Shown here piece after piece: positions 43,203 through 54,538 of a stretch of 64,000 nt of DNA; the stretch's first letter is position 1, and each line of letters begins with the position of its first letter. The notes beneath the pieces were generated by a model. The model saw only the letters and a list, made by a program, of their open reading frames with translations. It was not told where the DNA came from and ran no database searches. A program made the position numbers and the translations under genes. The DNA comes from Pegoplata infirma (taxonomy: Eukaryota > Arthropoda > Insecta > Diptera > Anthomyiidae): contig OY992537.1 of NCBI GenBank assembly GCA_963921195.1, positions 145,400,275 through 145,464,274 of the forward strand, read 5' to 3'.

Positions 43203-44412
43203 TTTATAGTTATATTATTTATCATATTTTATTATTTTCAAGTTAAAAAAAATATTTTTTTACGCTTAACAAAAGTTACTATTAAATTACAAATTAAAGA
43301 CCTCGGATTTCTCGATAAAATAAATAAAAAATTGTGGGGTAACACGTTGCAGATAGAGTAGGTAGGTATGTTTGAAGAAAATGTTTTGGCTAAAAAAATA
43401 TGTGGGCAGGTCATACATTTGACTTCTCTACATACATTACTAATTTAGTTTTCCCCAGAGGAGCACCCCTACAAAGTGGAAATACGGCGTAGGTATGTTC
43501 AGAAAAAATGTAGGGGGCAAAAATTAATGGGGGTCAGTCTGCATTTACCGTTCCTAAAAGGCAGAATGGGAGCGGTAGGCGCAGATTTTATAAAAAAAAA
43601 TTAAAAAATAAAAAAAATGTGTGGGGACACCCTTAAGGCTTTAAAATAGAGGGTAGGGTTGTTTGGGGAAAATGTTGGGGCTGAAAAAATATTGGGGGTC
43701 GGTCACACATTTAACTTCTCTAGGGTCACCCCTGCGATAGTTAGAGCGGTGAGAGCAAGTTTTACAAAAATGTCATTTTGTGTGGGAGACCCCTTAGGAA
43801 TTGGAGATATGGAATTGGTATGTTCAGAAGAAGTGTTGGGGGATAAAAATTAATGGGGGTTGGTCTTGATAATGACCCCTCTAGGAGGCACCATTGGACC
43901 AGTAGGAGCTGATTTAATATGACAATTTAAGAAAAAATAAAAAAATATGTATGGGGACCACCCTAAGGATTGAAGATAGGGGGTAGGTATGTTCTAAGAA
44001 AATGTTGGGGTTGAAAATATATTGGGGGTCGGTCACACATTTGATTCCTGTAGGGTGATTTCTAGGACAGCTAGAGCGGTAGGAGCAAGATTTTTTAAAA
44101 ATTGAACCTTTGTATGGGACCCCCCTTAGGGATTGGAGATAGGGCTTAGGTATGTTTGGCAAAAGTGTTCAGGGGGAAAAAATAATGGGGGCCGATCTCA
44201 CATTTGACCCCTCTAGGAGCAAAACCAGGGGAGCTTTGGGCCTTTTTGTGGATTTTCCCCCTCTACGCCCAACTTTGACCCCGATGAGCGACCCCTAGAT
44301 CCTATCCGATCTGCCCCATTTTTTGGCTCATGCATTTTTTTTACCAACCTCACAAAATAAGCGGTTCTAGCGTGTCGAAATTGAAAACTCGTGCACTATC
44401 CCACCCCTAATG

Positions 44413-45139
44413 TATATACGTACGACCGCCAAAATCGTATAAAATAATCTCTATCAAAATTAAGCTGACACGTATATTTTTTCGTTTAGTGAAATTCCTA
44501 CTAGTTCGGATTTTATACGGATTTTCCCGAAAGCCCTTAATTTTTCATAAGGTGGCAACCCTTTTTTAAATTTGAGATTGGGCAGCTAAAAAAAACAGGT
44601 AACTCTTATTTTCCCCCCTCATTCCCATATTAAAGTTTCATGAAAATCGGTGGGTGCCCTGTGAAAGACCTTCATTGTAAGTAACTTTTGCAAAAAAAAA
44701 GTTCGTTTATTTTTTTAGAAGTAAATTTTTTATAATTATTTTAGTAAACCTATAAAAATAAATTTTTTGGTTTCCACACAATAGCGTTGAATTTCTATAC
44801 TTTAGTGCCCTCTTGTGGCAACAGATGAGTTCTTAAAAATCAGAAAAGCACATATTTCTTTTAGTGCACTATTAAACTGTAAAAATACAAAAAATCATCA
44901 ACATTGAAGACATACTCTTTTTTTTTTTTTTTTTTTTTTATTTTTGCCAATGAAACGAATCACTAGCGGTTCTCACCCATGATAGAAAACAATAAAAGAA
45001 TCGGAGAATCGAAGAAAACAAGAAAATGTTTGACAGATACAACAAAAAAATGCATGGAGGCTCGTTTTTCTCATTTTCTTGGTTTCTTCTTTTCTACATC
45101 GAAAATTTCTTCGACTTGATGCTTGAGTAAGTTGAAGTA
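44413..45139. other. Repeat debris with a T20 tract
   Basis: 44430-44700 resembles, at a distance, the interior of the MITE at 29001-29586 (GACACGTATATTTTT, TTTTCCCG, CATAAGGTGG). A pure T tract of about 20 bases lies near 44920-44940. No gene is seen. Confidence 0.45.
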
Positions 45140-45502
45140 CCCTAGTAAAAAAGGGTTGATATAATAATATACATATAATTTGATACAATCATATTAAAAT
45201 ATATATGAGTTTTTATATGTTCAGATTAAATTATATGAACGATTTAATATGGCTCCATTTTTTTATCTGAGGTTATACATAAACACATATATAAAACTTC
45301 ATACAATTATATAAATCTACATTTATTTATATAAAATAAGATTAACTGGATTTATTTGGATGTGACCAAAATTCGGATCTAATTGTATCATTTTTTATAT
45401 TTGTGTATCTAAAATAATACAATTAGATAATTATTTGATACAACTTGATACAGCCAATTTTGAGATCAAATTAGATCTTAAAAAGTTTTTTTTTTCCTCG
45501 GG
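45140..45502. mobile_element. MITE, CCC(T/G)AGTAAAAA family, copy a
   Basis: Ends CCCTAGTAAAAAAGG and CCTCGGG are flanked by TA. The body has the phrase TTGATACAATCATATTAAA and GATCAAATTAGAT. It is a clean copy without insertion and gives the empty site for copy c. Confidence 0.75.
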
Positions 45503-45591
45503 TATAGAAAAAATAAAAGTTTCTAGACCAACAAAACAGCTGATTAGAGAGGCATTTTTATACGAAATTTAAAATTAAACTTAAATGATTA

Positions 45592-46275
45592 CCCGAGTAA
45601 AAATAAACATATATTACAATACATAACTTGATACAAACATAATAAATTATATATGATTATACATCTGTGAGATATTTTCTAAATTTTTTTAATGCAGTCA
45701 TATGTAGTAATATATAATTGAATCATGATTCGGATTAAAAGGTGTACGGTTGATATAATTATATAAAATTACATAAGGGTCAATACAAAATTTGTTTTTC
45801 TGTATAATTTAATATAAAATTATATATATCCAATTCTGTTCCATATATAACACTATATGTTTCCATTTAACCAACAATTTTCTAAGTTTTTAGGGCAAAG
45901 TATAAGAAACTTTTTAAAATGTTCCTAAACATTTCCTTGTTAGGGTTATGTATATCACCTATCTGGTTCGAAGCGTACCCGAACATTTTTTTTTAAGAAA
46001 ATTATGTTTGGTGAATGTATCGTTGACCTGTGGTGTAACTCAACCCAAACCAAAAAACACCAGGATTTTACATGTTTTTATGCAATTAGATCTAATTAGA
46101 TCCACTAATATATGGCAATGTCTGGTCAAAACTCGGATGAAATCAAATCATATTTTATACAAATTGATCTTTTTTAATGCAAAAACATCCGCCATTTTTC
46201 GGATCAAATTGCGTTTAATTATATATTGTATTACATATCAATATATATTGCATCATATAAAAATTTTTACTCGGG
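45592..46275. mobile_element. MITE, CCCGAGTAAAAA family, copy b (longer)
   Basis: Ends CCCGAGTAAAAAT and TTTTTACTCGGG are flanked by TA. It is longer (684 bp) than copies a and c and shares TTGATACAAACATAATAAAT-like phrases. It may be closer to a parent element. The 126-residue frame in it (45948-46328) has no recognisable motif and runs past the element end, so I do not count it as a gene. Confidence 0.7.
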
Positions 46276-46331
46276 TAATTATATTTTTACTAAAAATCGC
46301 GTTGTATATTTTTATTTCGTGGTTTTAATTA

Positions 46332-47279
46332 CCCTAGTAAAAAAGTTTTGATATAATAATAAATAATTTGATACAATCATATTAAATTATATATGAGTTT
46401 TTATATGTTCAGATCTAAGTATATGAAAGATTTGATATGGCTCCATTTTCTTATCTGAGGTTATACATAAATATATATGACTTCATATAACTATATAAAT
46501 CTACATTTATTTATATAAAATAAGATCAACTGGATTTATTTGGATGTGACCAAAATTCGGATCTAATTGTATCATTTTTTATATTTGCACTCAAAATAAT
46601 TACTCTGTTAAATACTCTGTAAAATGACTGTAATCTCAATTCGACAGATATTTGACAAAGTTATCTGTCGAAATACAGATTTTAAGAAAATACTTCGTAT
46701 TTTCTTGTGACCGAAAAACAAAATTTTGTAAAATTATAGTTACTCGCTAAAAACTTGTAATTTTCACAAAAATAAAAAAGTAAATGTACAATTTGGAAGC
46801 ATTAAAGCGGTAAATTTAACAAAATTTTAATTTTAATTAATTTAATTTTAATTAATAATTTTGAAGCAGAGAAGTTTTACTCATAAAATGTATTTAACTA
46901 AAACTTTGTAAATTTACAGTTTTTTTTGTAAAATTTTGAACTCATAAATGCACTTAACTAAAACTTTGTTAATTTACAGAGTTTTTTGGTAAAATTCTTC
47001 TTGGTTTTATCAGTATTTTACAGATAATTCTGTAAATTTACAGTTTTTTTTTATCGAAATCATTTTACAGAGTTTTCTTCGTAAAATAACAAAAAATCTT
47101 GCTGGTTGGAAATCTATGGTATTTTCTGCTGGCTCAGCAGAGTATCTCTGTAATTTAACAGAGTGATTATTTTGAGTGTGTGTATCTAAAATAATACAAT
47201 TAGATAATTATTTGATACAACTTGATACAGCCAATTTTGAGATCAAACTAGATATTAAAAAGTTTTTTTTTTACTCGGG
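46332..47279. mobile_element. MITE, CCC(T/G)AGTAAAAA family, copy c, split
   Basis: Ends CCCTAGTAAAAAAG and TTTTACTCGGG are flanked by TA. Apart from the 591-bp insertion at 46588-47178 it is about 95% like copy a and almost the same length (355 bp against 363 bp). Confidence 0.8.
46588..47178. mobile_element. 591-bp element with CACTCA ends inside MITE copy c
   Basis: The ends CACTCAAAATAATTACTCTG and, inverted, CACTCAAAATAATCACTCTG are flanked by TG on both sides. MITE copy a shows the empty site with a single TG. The interior is rich in ACAGAG and GTAAATTTACAG motifs. It has no ORF. CACTC ends with a 2-bp duplication might indicate a CACTA-like source; this is tentative. Confidence 0.8.
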
Positions 47280-47421
47280 TATGTAAAATAATTTAAGGTT
47301 ATAGAAAATGGTAGTGTAAAAAAAACTTGTTTAGTGGAAAAAATCGGTGCCACATTTGGCCAATCTAGCACGACAAAAATAAAAAAAAAAGTTCCCCGAT
47401 TTTTATGATTTGTTTGTATAT

Positions 47422-49348
47422 GGGGCATTCCATGTGAAATCGGACACTTTGAAAAACTTTTTTTTTAGATTTTCCCAATTTGCTTACAGTTTTTAGTACC
47501 CTTCGAAAACTCCTTCGTGGTAAATTTTCAGATTTTTTTGATGACCCGTTCAAAAGATATCGAATTTTTAAAAATTGGTAGTTTGTTCCTTTACTCAAAC
47601 TTCTTTTAATCATAACTTCTTCAATAATGGTCCAAATTTAAAATTTTTTTTTCAAAATTTTTGTTTTTCTAAGTACTTTCTAAAAAAAAATCCCAAAAAA
47701 TTCTTGAAAGCGCTCTAGTATGCGATTTTTAAGTTTTAAAATTTAAATCTCATTTTTGAAACTGTTTGTACTCTTCGATTTTTTTGTAATTTTTTTGTGT
47801 AAAACTTCTATCAATTCTACAAATTTTTTGCCCAGGACGATCGTGGGATAACGATTATTACTATTTTTTAAAATTTTTTGAAAAAATTTTATTGTAATTT
47901 TCCAATCTTAAAATCATTTCTACTGCTCCAATGGTGCGTCATAGAGGGGTCCTTTATAAGACCGACCCCCATTAATTTTTACGTCTTAACATTTCTTTGG
48001 AACAAACTAATACCCTATCTCCAATTTCTAAGGGGGCTCCCACACAAAACGACATTTTTTAAAATTTGTTCCAACCGCTCTAACAGCCCTAATAGTGCCC
48101 TTAGAGCAACAAAATGTATGATCGACCCACAATATTTTTTTAGTCCAAACATTTTCTCTGAACACACCTACCCTCTATCTTTAACTGTTAAGGCGGTCCC
48201 CACACATTTTTTTTTATTTTTTGTAAATTTGTTTTATTTAATCAGCTTCTACCGGTCCAATGGTGCGTCCGAGAGGGGTCATTAGTGAGACCGACCCCCA
48301 TTTATTTTTACCCTACAACATTTTTTCAAAACATACCTACGCCCTATCTCCACTCCCTAAGTAGGCTCCCATACAAATAACAGTTGGAGCAAATTTTATT
48401 AAAATGTAATTTTGTATGGGAGCCTACTTAGGGAGTGGAGATAGGGCGTAGGTATGTTTTGAAAAAATGTTGTAGGGTAAAAATAAATGGGGGTCGGTCT
48501 CACTAATGACCCCTCTCGGACGCACCATTGGACCGGTAGAAGCTGATTAAATAAAACAAATTTACAAAAAATAAAAAAAATTGTATGGGGACCGCCTTAA
48601 CAGTTAAAGATAGAGGGTAGGTGTGTTCAGAGAAAATGTTTGGTCGATCATACATTTTGTTGCTCTAAGAGCACTATTAGGGCAGTTAGAGCGGTTGGAA
48701 CAAATTTTAAAAAATGTCGTTTTGTGTGGGAGCCCCCTTAGAAATTGGAGATAGGGTATTAGTTTGTTCCAAAGAAATGTTAAGACGTAAAAATTAATGG
48801 GGGTCGGTCTTATAAAGGACCCCTCTATGACGCACCATTGGAGCAGTAGAAATGATTTTAAGATTGGAAAATTACAATAAAATTTTTTCAAAAAATTTTA
48901 AAAAATAGTAATAATCGTTATCCCACGATCGTCCAGGGCAAAAAATTTGTAGAATTGATAGAAGTTTTACACAAAAAAATTACAAAAAAATCGAAGAGTA
49001 CAAACAGTTTCAAAAATGAGATTTAAATTTTAAAACTTAAAAATCGCATACTAGAGCGCTTTTAAGAATTTTTTGGGATTTTTTTTTAGAAAGTACTTAG
49101 AAAAACAAAAATTTTGAAACAAAAAATTTGAAATTTGGACCATTATTGAAGAAGTTATGATTAAAAGAAGTTTGAGTAAAGGAACAAACTATCAATTTTT
49201 AAAAATTCGATATCTTTTGAACGGGTCATCAAAAAAATCTGAAAATTTACCACAAAGGAGTTTTCGAAGGGTACTAAAAACTGTAAACAAATTGGGAAAA
49301 TCTAAAAAAAAAGTTTTTCAAAGTGTCCGATTTCACATGGAATGCCCC
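47422..49348. repeat. 1.9-kb palindrome with GGGGCATTCCATG ends
   Basis: The ends GGGGCATTCCATGTGAAATC and its inverse are flanked by TATAT/ATATA. The arms meet near 48385 at TAACAGTTGGAGC. Each arm carries two to three units of the ~170-bp repeat that also makes up the arms of the 39602-44412 element (CCAATGGTGCG, GACCGACCCCCATT). Duplicate frames on both strands (47365-47613 with 49157-49405; 47878-48285 with 48604-48891) are mirror images caused by the palindrome. Confidence 0.75.
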
Positions 49349-49752
49349 ATATATTATAAAACATTCCTAATAGCACGGAAATACTCATATGTAAAAGAAC
49401 GATAATTCTGTTCGTTATTAAGATGTGGATGTATAAAGTTGCATCTTGTAAAATCCTGTAAGTAGTGTTCATTATTTCGCATTAATTAAGTCGATATTAA
49501 ACTGTTGTACACTCTAAAAAACGCATGTAAACTTACTATTATAAATTGGGTAAATTTTTGTTGAATAGCACTCATTATGTGTTAATATAAACACTTAATG
49601 CGTAAAATAATTTCAAACAAATTAAACACAGCAAATCATTAATATTATCCGTTAATTCAAATATTTTACACACAAATGTGTAAACAAAATTGTCAAACAA
49701 CTACAAAAAGAAAATAAACATAATACGATTTATATCTTCAATCAATTCAACA

Positions 49753-49824
49753 AGTACTATAGCCTAGCTGAAGTGTGCCAGCTTTGCGTGCAGCGGGTCC
49801 TTGGTTCGTCTCCCCCGGCAATCA
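49753..49824 (+). ncRNA. tRNA-like Pol III unit 1
   Basis: An A-box-like TAGCCTAGCTGAAG starts at 49760 and a B-box GGTTCGTCTCC at 49803, 43 bases apart. A T-run follows within about 5 bases of the 3' end, as in a Pol III terminator. The acceptor and anticodon stems do not pair well, so this is a tRNA-derived unit rather than a functional tRNA. Confidence 0.45.
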
Positions 49825-50023
49825 ACTTTTTTTTTTTTTTTAATTTTTTTTTTTTTAATTATTACTTTTTTTAACATTGCATTAATATTATTATAGTTAA
49901 AAAATTAAAAAAGTTATATAAAAACATATTTTACTTTTCTTTTGCTTTTATTATAATTATTTTGGGTTCATTCTATATACATACACACATGTTAAATAAC
50001 TAAAACGCCAGATAAAAGTATAA

Positions 50024-50095
50024 GCTTCCGTAGCGTAGTGGTTAAGAAGTGTACTTTCAAATCGGAAGGTGTCGAGTTCGATGCTGGCTGGCGCC
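50024..50095 (+). ncRNA. tRNA-like Pol III unit 2
   Basis: The A box TAGCGTAGTGG starts at position +8 of the unit and the B box GAGTTCGATGC at +51, the same 43-base spacing as in unit 1. The first half (GCTTCCGTAGCGTAGTGGTT) resembles the start of animal tRNA-Val. The anticodon region does not form a standard 5+7 stem-loop, and the 3' acceptor strand does not pair with GCTTCCG. A T14 run begins at 50101. I call it a tRNA-derived relic or SINE-like head. Confidence 0.55.
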
Positions 50096-50434
50096 GAATG
50101 TTTTTTTTTTTTTTTGTTTTTTTGTTATATTTATTCACCTCTTTTTTATTTAAATTAACCACTAATGGTCAATTTATTCAATTTACACATTCAGAGTAAA
50201 ATTACCCAATTTATAGTAGGAGTCCAGTTTCCTACTATAAATTGGGTAAATTTCAACAAATTTTGATTAGAGTGTAACTTTTTAACAAAAACAGATATTT
50301 ATACACTCTTTTTTGGTAAATTTTAAAGGAATTTAAAGGCTTTAAGATAAATCTTTTCTTTTTTTTAATGTTATCTATTTTTTATTAAATTTTTAACATA
50401 ATAAAAAATTTTGAAAAGAAAATTATCAAGGATG

Positions 50435-50480
50435 GGTAACAATTCGATAAAAGTATTGGTATTGGTATTGGTTTTTAAAA
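50435..50480. repeat. TATTGG microsatellite, left part
   Basis: Degenerate GGTATT/TATTGGT units end shortly before the array element. A matching stretch continues at 53508-53700, so the element at 50491-53508 apparently inserted into one microsatellite. Confidence 0.6.
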
Positions 50481-50490
50481 TTATATTAGT

Positions 50491-53400
50491 ACTAGCTGTT
50501 TCGCACCCGGCGTTGCCCGGGTTGAAAAAAATATTATATAACGAATAACAGTTTGTAATGCCCTATGGTTGCATTCTCGGTTAGCACTCCATCTGGTGAA
50601 AATTTCAATTTCGCATTACTTTACACCACCTCTGTCCGATCGCGCGCTGATATGACCCCTTATTTCCGGCTTGTTTAGTGCTCGACGTTTAAGCGTGATA
50701 AACGAATAGGCAGAAATATATTTCAATATATTATAAATGGGTGTGGAAATTTACGTCCCTTTGTTCGATCGCACACTGATATGGGCCCGCATCTGTTAGT
50801 CATTTATTAAAAATTGGCTCAGCCGTTTTTGCGTGATTGCGGAACTGGCAAAAATACACGCCTTTGCCCAATCACGCGCTAATATGGCATATTGTTCCCG
50901 CCTCGGTTAGTAAGTACTATACACGCAGAGAAGGATTATGATTGCGACAACCATAATGGAGGGGCAACATAGTATGATTGATAATATTATCATAACATGA
51001 CTGTAGCGACCATATTATGATCTTCGCTGATCATAGTATGATAAAAAATTGTATTTTTTTAAATGTTAATGATCATAGTATGATTGTCACAATCATATAT
51101 ATGCTCAAATGGGTCAACCATACTATGTTGCCCCTCCATTCTGTGTGATTTGGTGTGCTGCAATCATGCTCCAAACATGTTTTTTCTCTGTGTGTATGTG
51201 TTGAAATTTTGTTAAAATCAGTTAAGGCGATTAAGCGTAATTACGGAACAGACAGAAAATAACTTTCAGTGTGGTGCAAAGGGGCGTGACAACTTACGCC
51301 CCGTGGTCTAAACACGCTCTATTATGGTTTATTATTCCCGTTTCGAAAGTACTATATGTGGTGAAAAATCCATTAAAATTGGTTAAGGCGTTTAAGCTTG
51401 ATTGTGGGACAGGCAGAAATAACTTTCAATGTAATACAAAATAGCGTGGGTCCCCTTTGTCAAACCACACTCTTTTGTGGCCTATAGTTCCTGCCTCGGT
51501 TAGTACAATCTGCTGTGGAAATTTCTTCAAAATCAGTTAAGCCGAATAAGCGTGATTGCGAAAAAGGCAGAAAGGAGGTGCAATAAATTTAACAGGGCGT
51601 GTTATTTTATGCCCCTTTGTCCGATCGCTAATTTTATGTTCTATAGTTCCCGCCTCGTTTAGTACTATCTGTGACGAAAATTTCATCTTAATTGATTCAG
51701 CCGTTGATGCGTAATTGCGGAACTAACAGAAACAACTTTTAGTATAGTACAAAAGAGCGATGCAACTAATGCCTCTTTGTCCAAACGCGCTTTATTATGG
51801 CAGTCAAAAATAATTTGAAATTAATACAAAGAGCGGCATTTTAAAACGCGTTTGCCCAATAACGTGCTGATATGGCATATTGTTCCCGCTTCGGTTAGTA
51901 CTATCTGTGTTGAAAATTGCAATAAAATCTGTTCAGACGTTTAAGAGTAATTACGGAACTGGCAGAAATAACTTTCAATTTAATACAAAGGGGCGTGGAC
52001 TTTTACGCCCATCCGTCAGAGCGCCCTCCTATTATAACCTATAGTGCCCGTCTGGGTTAGTACTATGTGTGGTGAAATTTTCATTAAAATCGGTTCAGAC
52101 GTTTAAGCGTGATTACGGAACAGATAGAAATACCTTTCAATGAAGTACAAAGGGGCGTGGCATTTTCGCCTCTTTGTGTGATCGCCGCCCTATTATGAAC
52201 TATATTTCCCGCTTGGATTAGTAGTATGTGGTGAAAATTTTTTTAAAATCGGTTCAGCCGTTTAAGTGTAATTGCTGAAAAGGCAGAAATAATGTTCAAT
52301 ATAATACAAAGGGGCGTGGCATTTTACGCCCACTTGGCAGATCGGTCTCTCTTATGGCCTATAGTTCCCGTCTCGGTTAGTACTATCTGTGGTGAAGATT
52401 TAATGTAAATAGGTACAGAAGACAGAAAAACCAAAGAATTCCACGCCCCTTTGTAAGGATCATATATTTACAAAAAGTGGGTGTAAAAAGAGGCGTGGCT
52501 TCCAATCAAGATGCGGGATGGCATATATTTCCTTGCAAAAACGCCCTATTAGTATGCCAAATTGCATGTTTATCGGTAACAAACATCCAAATATAGTACA
52601 ACAACCAAATATATTGAAAAATCGGAAATTCACAAAAAGTGGGCGTAAAAGGAGGCGGGGCATCCAATCGAGATGCCATTGGTGCCAGTTTTCATTCCAG
52701 GAAACGTACTATCTACATGCCAAATTTCATTTGAATCGGTTCAGTAGTTTTTTTCTGAAAGCGACAAAAACAAACAAACAAACTAACATGTCATTTTTAT
52801 ATATATATATATATATATAATTCAAGAAAGATATTTTAAATATATAAAGTGGAATGTTAAAGAAAACAAACAACCAATATATTGTAAAATGTCGAATTTA
52901 TAAAAAAGGTGGGCGTAAAGCCACTATTGCATTCCAGAAAACTCACTGTATGCCAAATTCCTTTTGAATTCGTTACATCGTTTTGGCGTGAAAACGGCAT
53001 AAACTAACAAAAAGTGGGCGTAAAAAAGGCGGGGCATCGAATCCGAATGCGGTAAGGCCTATATTCACTTCCACAAAAATTGCTATATGTATCCCATGTG
53101 AATTGGTAACAATCAACCAAATATTGTAACAAACAGGCAAATGTATTGAAAAGCCTTGAATTTACAAAAGTGGGCGTAAAAGAGGCGTGGCTTCCAATCA
53201 AGATGCGGGATGGCAAATTTCATGGTAATCGGTAAGAAACATTCAAATATAGTAACAAACATCCAAATACAGTAACAAACATCCAAATATATTAAAAAAT
53301 CTGAAATTCACAAAAAGTGGGCGTAAAAAGGGGCGGGGCATCCAATCGAGATGCCATTGGTCGCATTTTTCATTCCAGAAAATTCTCTATCTACATGCCA

Positions 53401-53508
53401 AATTTCATTTGAATCGGTTCAGTAGTTTTTTTCTGAAAGCGACACAAACAAACAAACAAACATACAAACAAACAAACAAACTAACATGTCATTTTTATAT
53501 ATATATAA
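50491..53508 (+). mobile_element. Element of degenerate ~190-bp tandem units with ACTAGCTG head
   Basis: It starts ACTAGCTGTTTCGCACCCGG. About ten imperfect units follow, each with CGGTTAGTACTATCTGTGG, GAAAATTTCATTAAAATCGG, TTCAGCCGTTTAAGCGTGAT, ACAAAGGGGCGTGGC and TTTGTCCGATCGC. From about 52450 a second unit type appears (AAAGTGGGCGTAAAA, GGCGGGGCATCCAATCGAGA). Two similar tails, ACTAACATGTCATTTTTATA and an AT run, end near 52820 and 53508, so two elements or a duplication may be joined. It resembles widespread arthropod repeats that end in a TATATATA tail. No protein is encoded; the frames at 52460-53216 are by-products. Confidence 0.55.
50932..51194. mobile_element. 263-bp MITE with CACGCAGAGAA ends
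   Basis: The ends CACGCAGAGAA and TTCTCTGTGTG are flanked by TA. The interior has many ATCATACTATG/CATAGTATGAT motifs on both strands, plus GAGGGGCAACATAGTATG and its inverse. It interrupts one unit of the tandem array. Confidence 0.65.
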
Positions 53509-53700
53509 GGATTGGTAGTGGTATTGGTTTTAATTTTTTGTTGAATTGGTATAGGTTTCGGTATTGGTTTTGAATTATTTAGGTATTGGGTATTGGTATT
53601 GGTTTTAGCCTCGAATCGGTATCGGTTTTTAATAAGTATTGGTATTTATCTTATATCGGTTTTGGAATTTGTATGCAAAAGGTTTTGTCGTTAATATTAA
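53508..53700. repeat. TATTGG microsatellite, right part
   Basis: Degenerate hexanucleotide repeats (GGTATTGGTTTT, GGTATTGG) run for nearly 200 bases. A third array of the same type is at 62341-62545. The 130-residue frame at 53586 arises partly from it. Confidence 0.7.
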
Positions 53701-53857
53701 TTAATTTAACGTACGTCGTCCTTCTGTCCGCCCCACAGTGGAGAAAAATATACGTTTATGTGCAATTTTTAACCGAGTTTAGTTTTGATTTTAAGCCATC
53801 GATCGGACATGGTGGATTTTTGAATAATGATTTATTTTTTATTTTTCTTATATTAAG

Positions 53858-54417
53858 TAGAGATGAGCTTATGAGCAGATTAGAGCGTGATTCACGCGTG
53901 AGTGTGACTGAATTCAATTTTATTCACGTGATTGTGAGTGAGTGTGAGTGGAGAAAAAAATTGAGTGAGTGTGCGTGAGTAAGATTTTTGCGTGAGTTAG
54001 TGTGCGTGAGTCGATTTTTTTGCGTGATTTATTTTCTCTTCATATTTCCTTTCGTGCCAAAAAATTTACAAAAAAATTGTAAAAGTTGGCTTAACTTTAG
54101 ATTTCATCCCGAAAAAAGAAAAAAAAAGTGTAAAATTTCTCTGAACTTTTAATTTTGCTTAAAATTTTGAAAGATTTTTCAAAATTTTAGTTTTTTGAAA
54201 TTTTTTTTTGTATAAATAAGAGTTTTGTGAGTGTGAGCCAACGTGAGTGTGAGCGAAGCTTGCGTGAGTGTACGTGAGTGTGAGTTGTGTTAAATTTACT
54301 CACTTGATTGTGAGTGAGTGTGAGTAGAAAAAATATACTCGTGAGTGAGTGTGCGTGATTCAAAAATTCCTGTCGTGAGCGTGAGTGAGTCAAAATTCAC
54401 TTACGCGCTCATCTCTA
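53858..54417. mobile_element. hAT MITE made of GTGAGTG repeats, copy 2
   Basis: It is flanked by the 8-bp duplication ATATTAAG (53850-53857 and 54418-54425). The ends TAGAGATGAGCTTATGAGC and, inverted, TAGAGATGAGCGCGTAAG match the copy at 41003-41476. The body is a degenerate minisatellite of GTGAGTGAGTGTGAG and GCGTGAGT units on both sides of an AT-rich middle. Confidence 0.85.
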
Positions 54418-54538
54418 ATATTAAGGACATTTTTCAGTATTTTTTCTTTAAAAAAATTAATAGGCAAGGGTATTTTGAACCCCTTATTAATGATGTAAAT
54501 AGCATTTGTTATTTTATTAATTTAGTTTTTATAACCAA

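Larger units (their letters stand above)
39602..44412. mobile_element. 4.8-kb element with long inverted repeats and a central pseudogene
   Basis: The outer ends read CATTAAGGGTGGGATAGTG and CACTATCCCACCCCTAATG. The arms (about 39602-42120 and 43480-44412) are inverted copies if the hAT insertion at 40310-41948 in the left arm is removed. Each arm is itself built of ~160-180-bp degenerate tandem units with shared phrases (CCCTATCTCCAAT, CCTAAGGGGG, ACCGCTCTA, GACCGACCCCCATTAATTTT). Between the arms lies a coding remnant (42198-43202). No clear target duplication is visible. The same tandem unit fills the palindrome at 47422-49348. The frames at 39666-40113, 43659 and 43914 are by-products of these repeats. 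Confidence 0.65.
49510..50274. mobile_element. 765-bp element with CACTCT ends carrying two tRNA-like units
   Basis: The ends CACTCTAA and TTAGAGTG are flanked by TA. A longer block, ATAAATTGGGTAAATTT, lies near both ends in the same orientation, with a third, inverted copy beside the right one. The interior contains two tRNA-like Pol III units (49753-49824 and 50024-50095), each followed by a long T-run. No protein is encoded. Confidence 0.6.

Noticed and set aside
45948..46328. 126-residue frame in MITE copy b
   Set aside because: It crosses the element end and shows no recognisable domain or conserved counterpart in copies a and c.
47365..49405. Paired frames of 82-135 residues
   Set aside because: They occur twice because of the palindrome and consist of non-coding repeat units.
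50024..50095. A functional tRNA gene
   Set aside because: The A and B boxes are good, but acceptor and anticodon stems do not pair; kept as a tRNA-like unit.
52518..52820. 100-residue frame in the tandem array
   Set aside because: It spans repeat units and the tail of the array element; no motif, and the units elsewhere are not open in the same frame.
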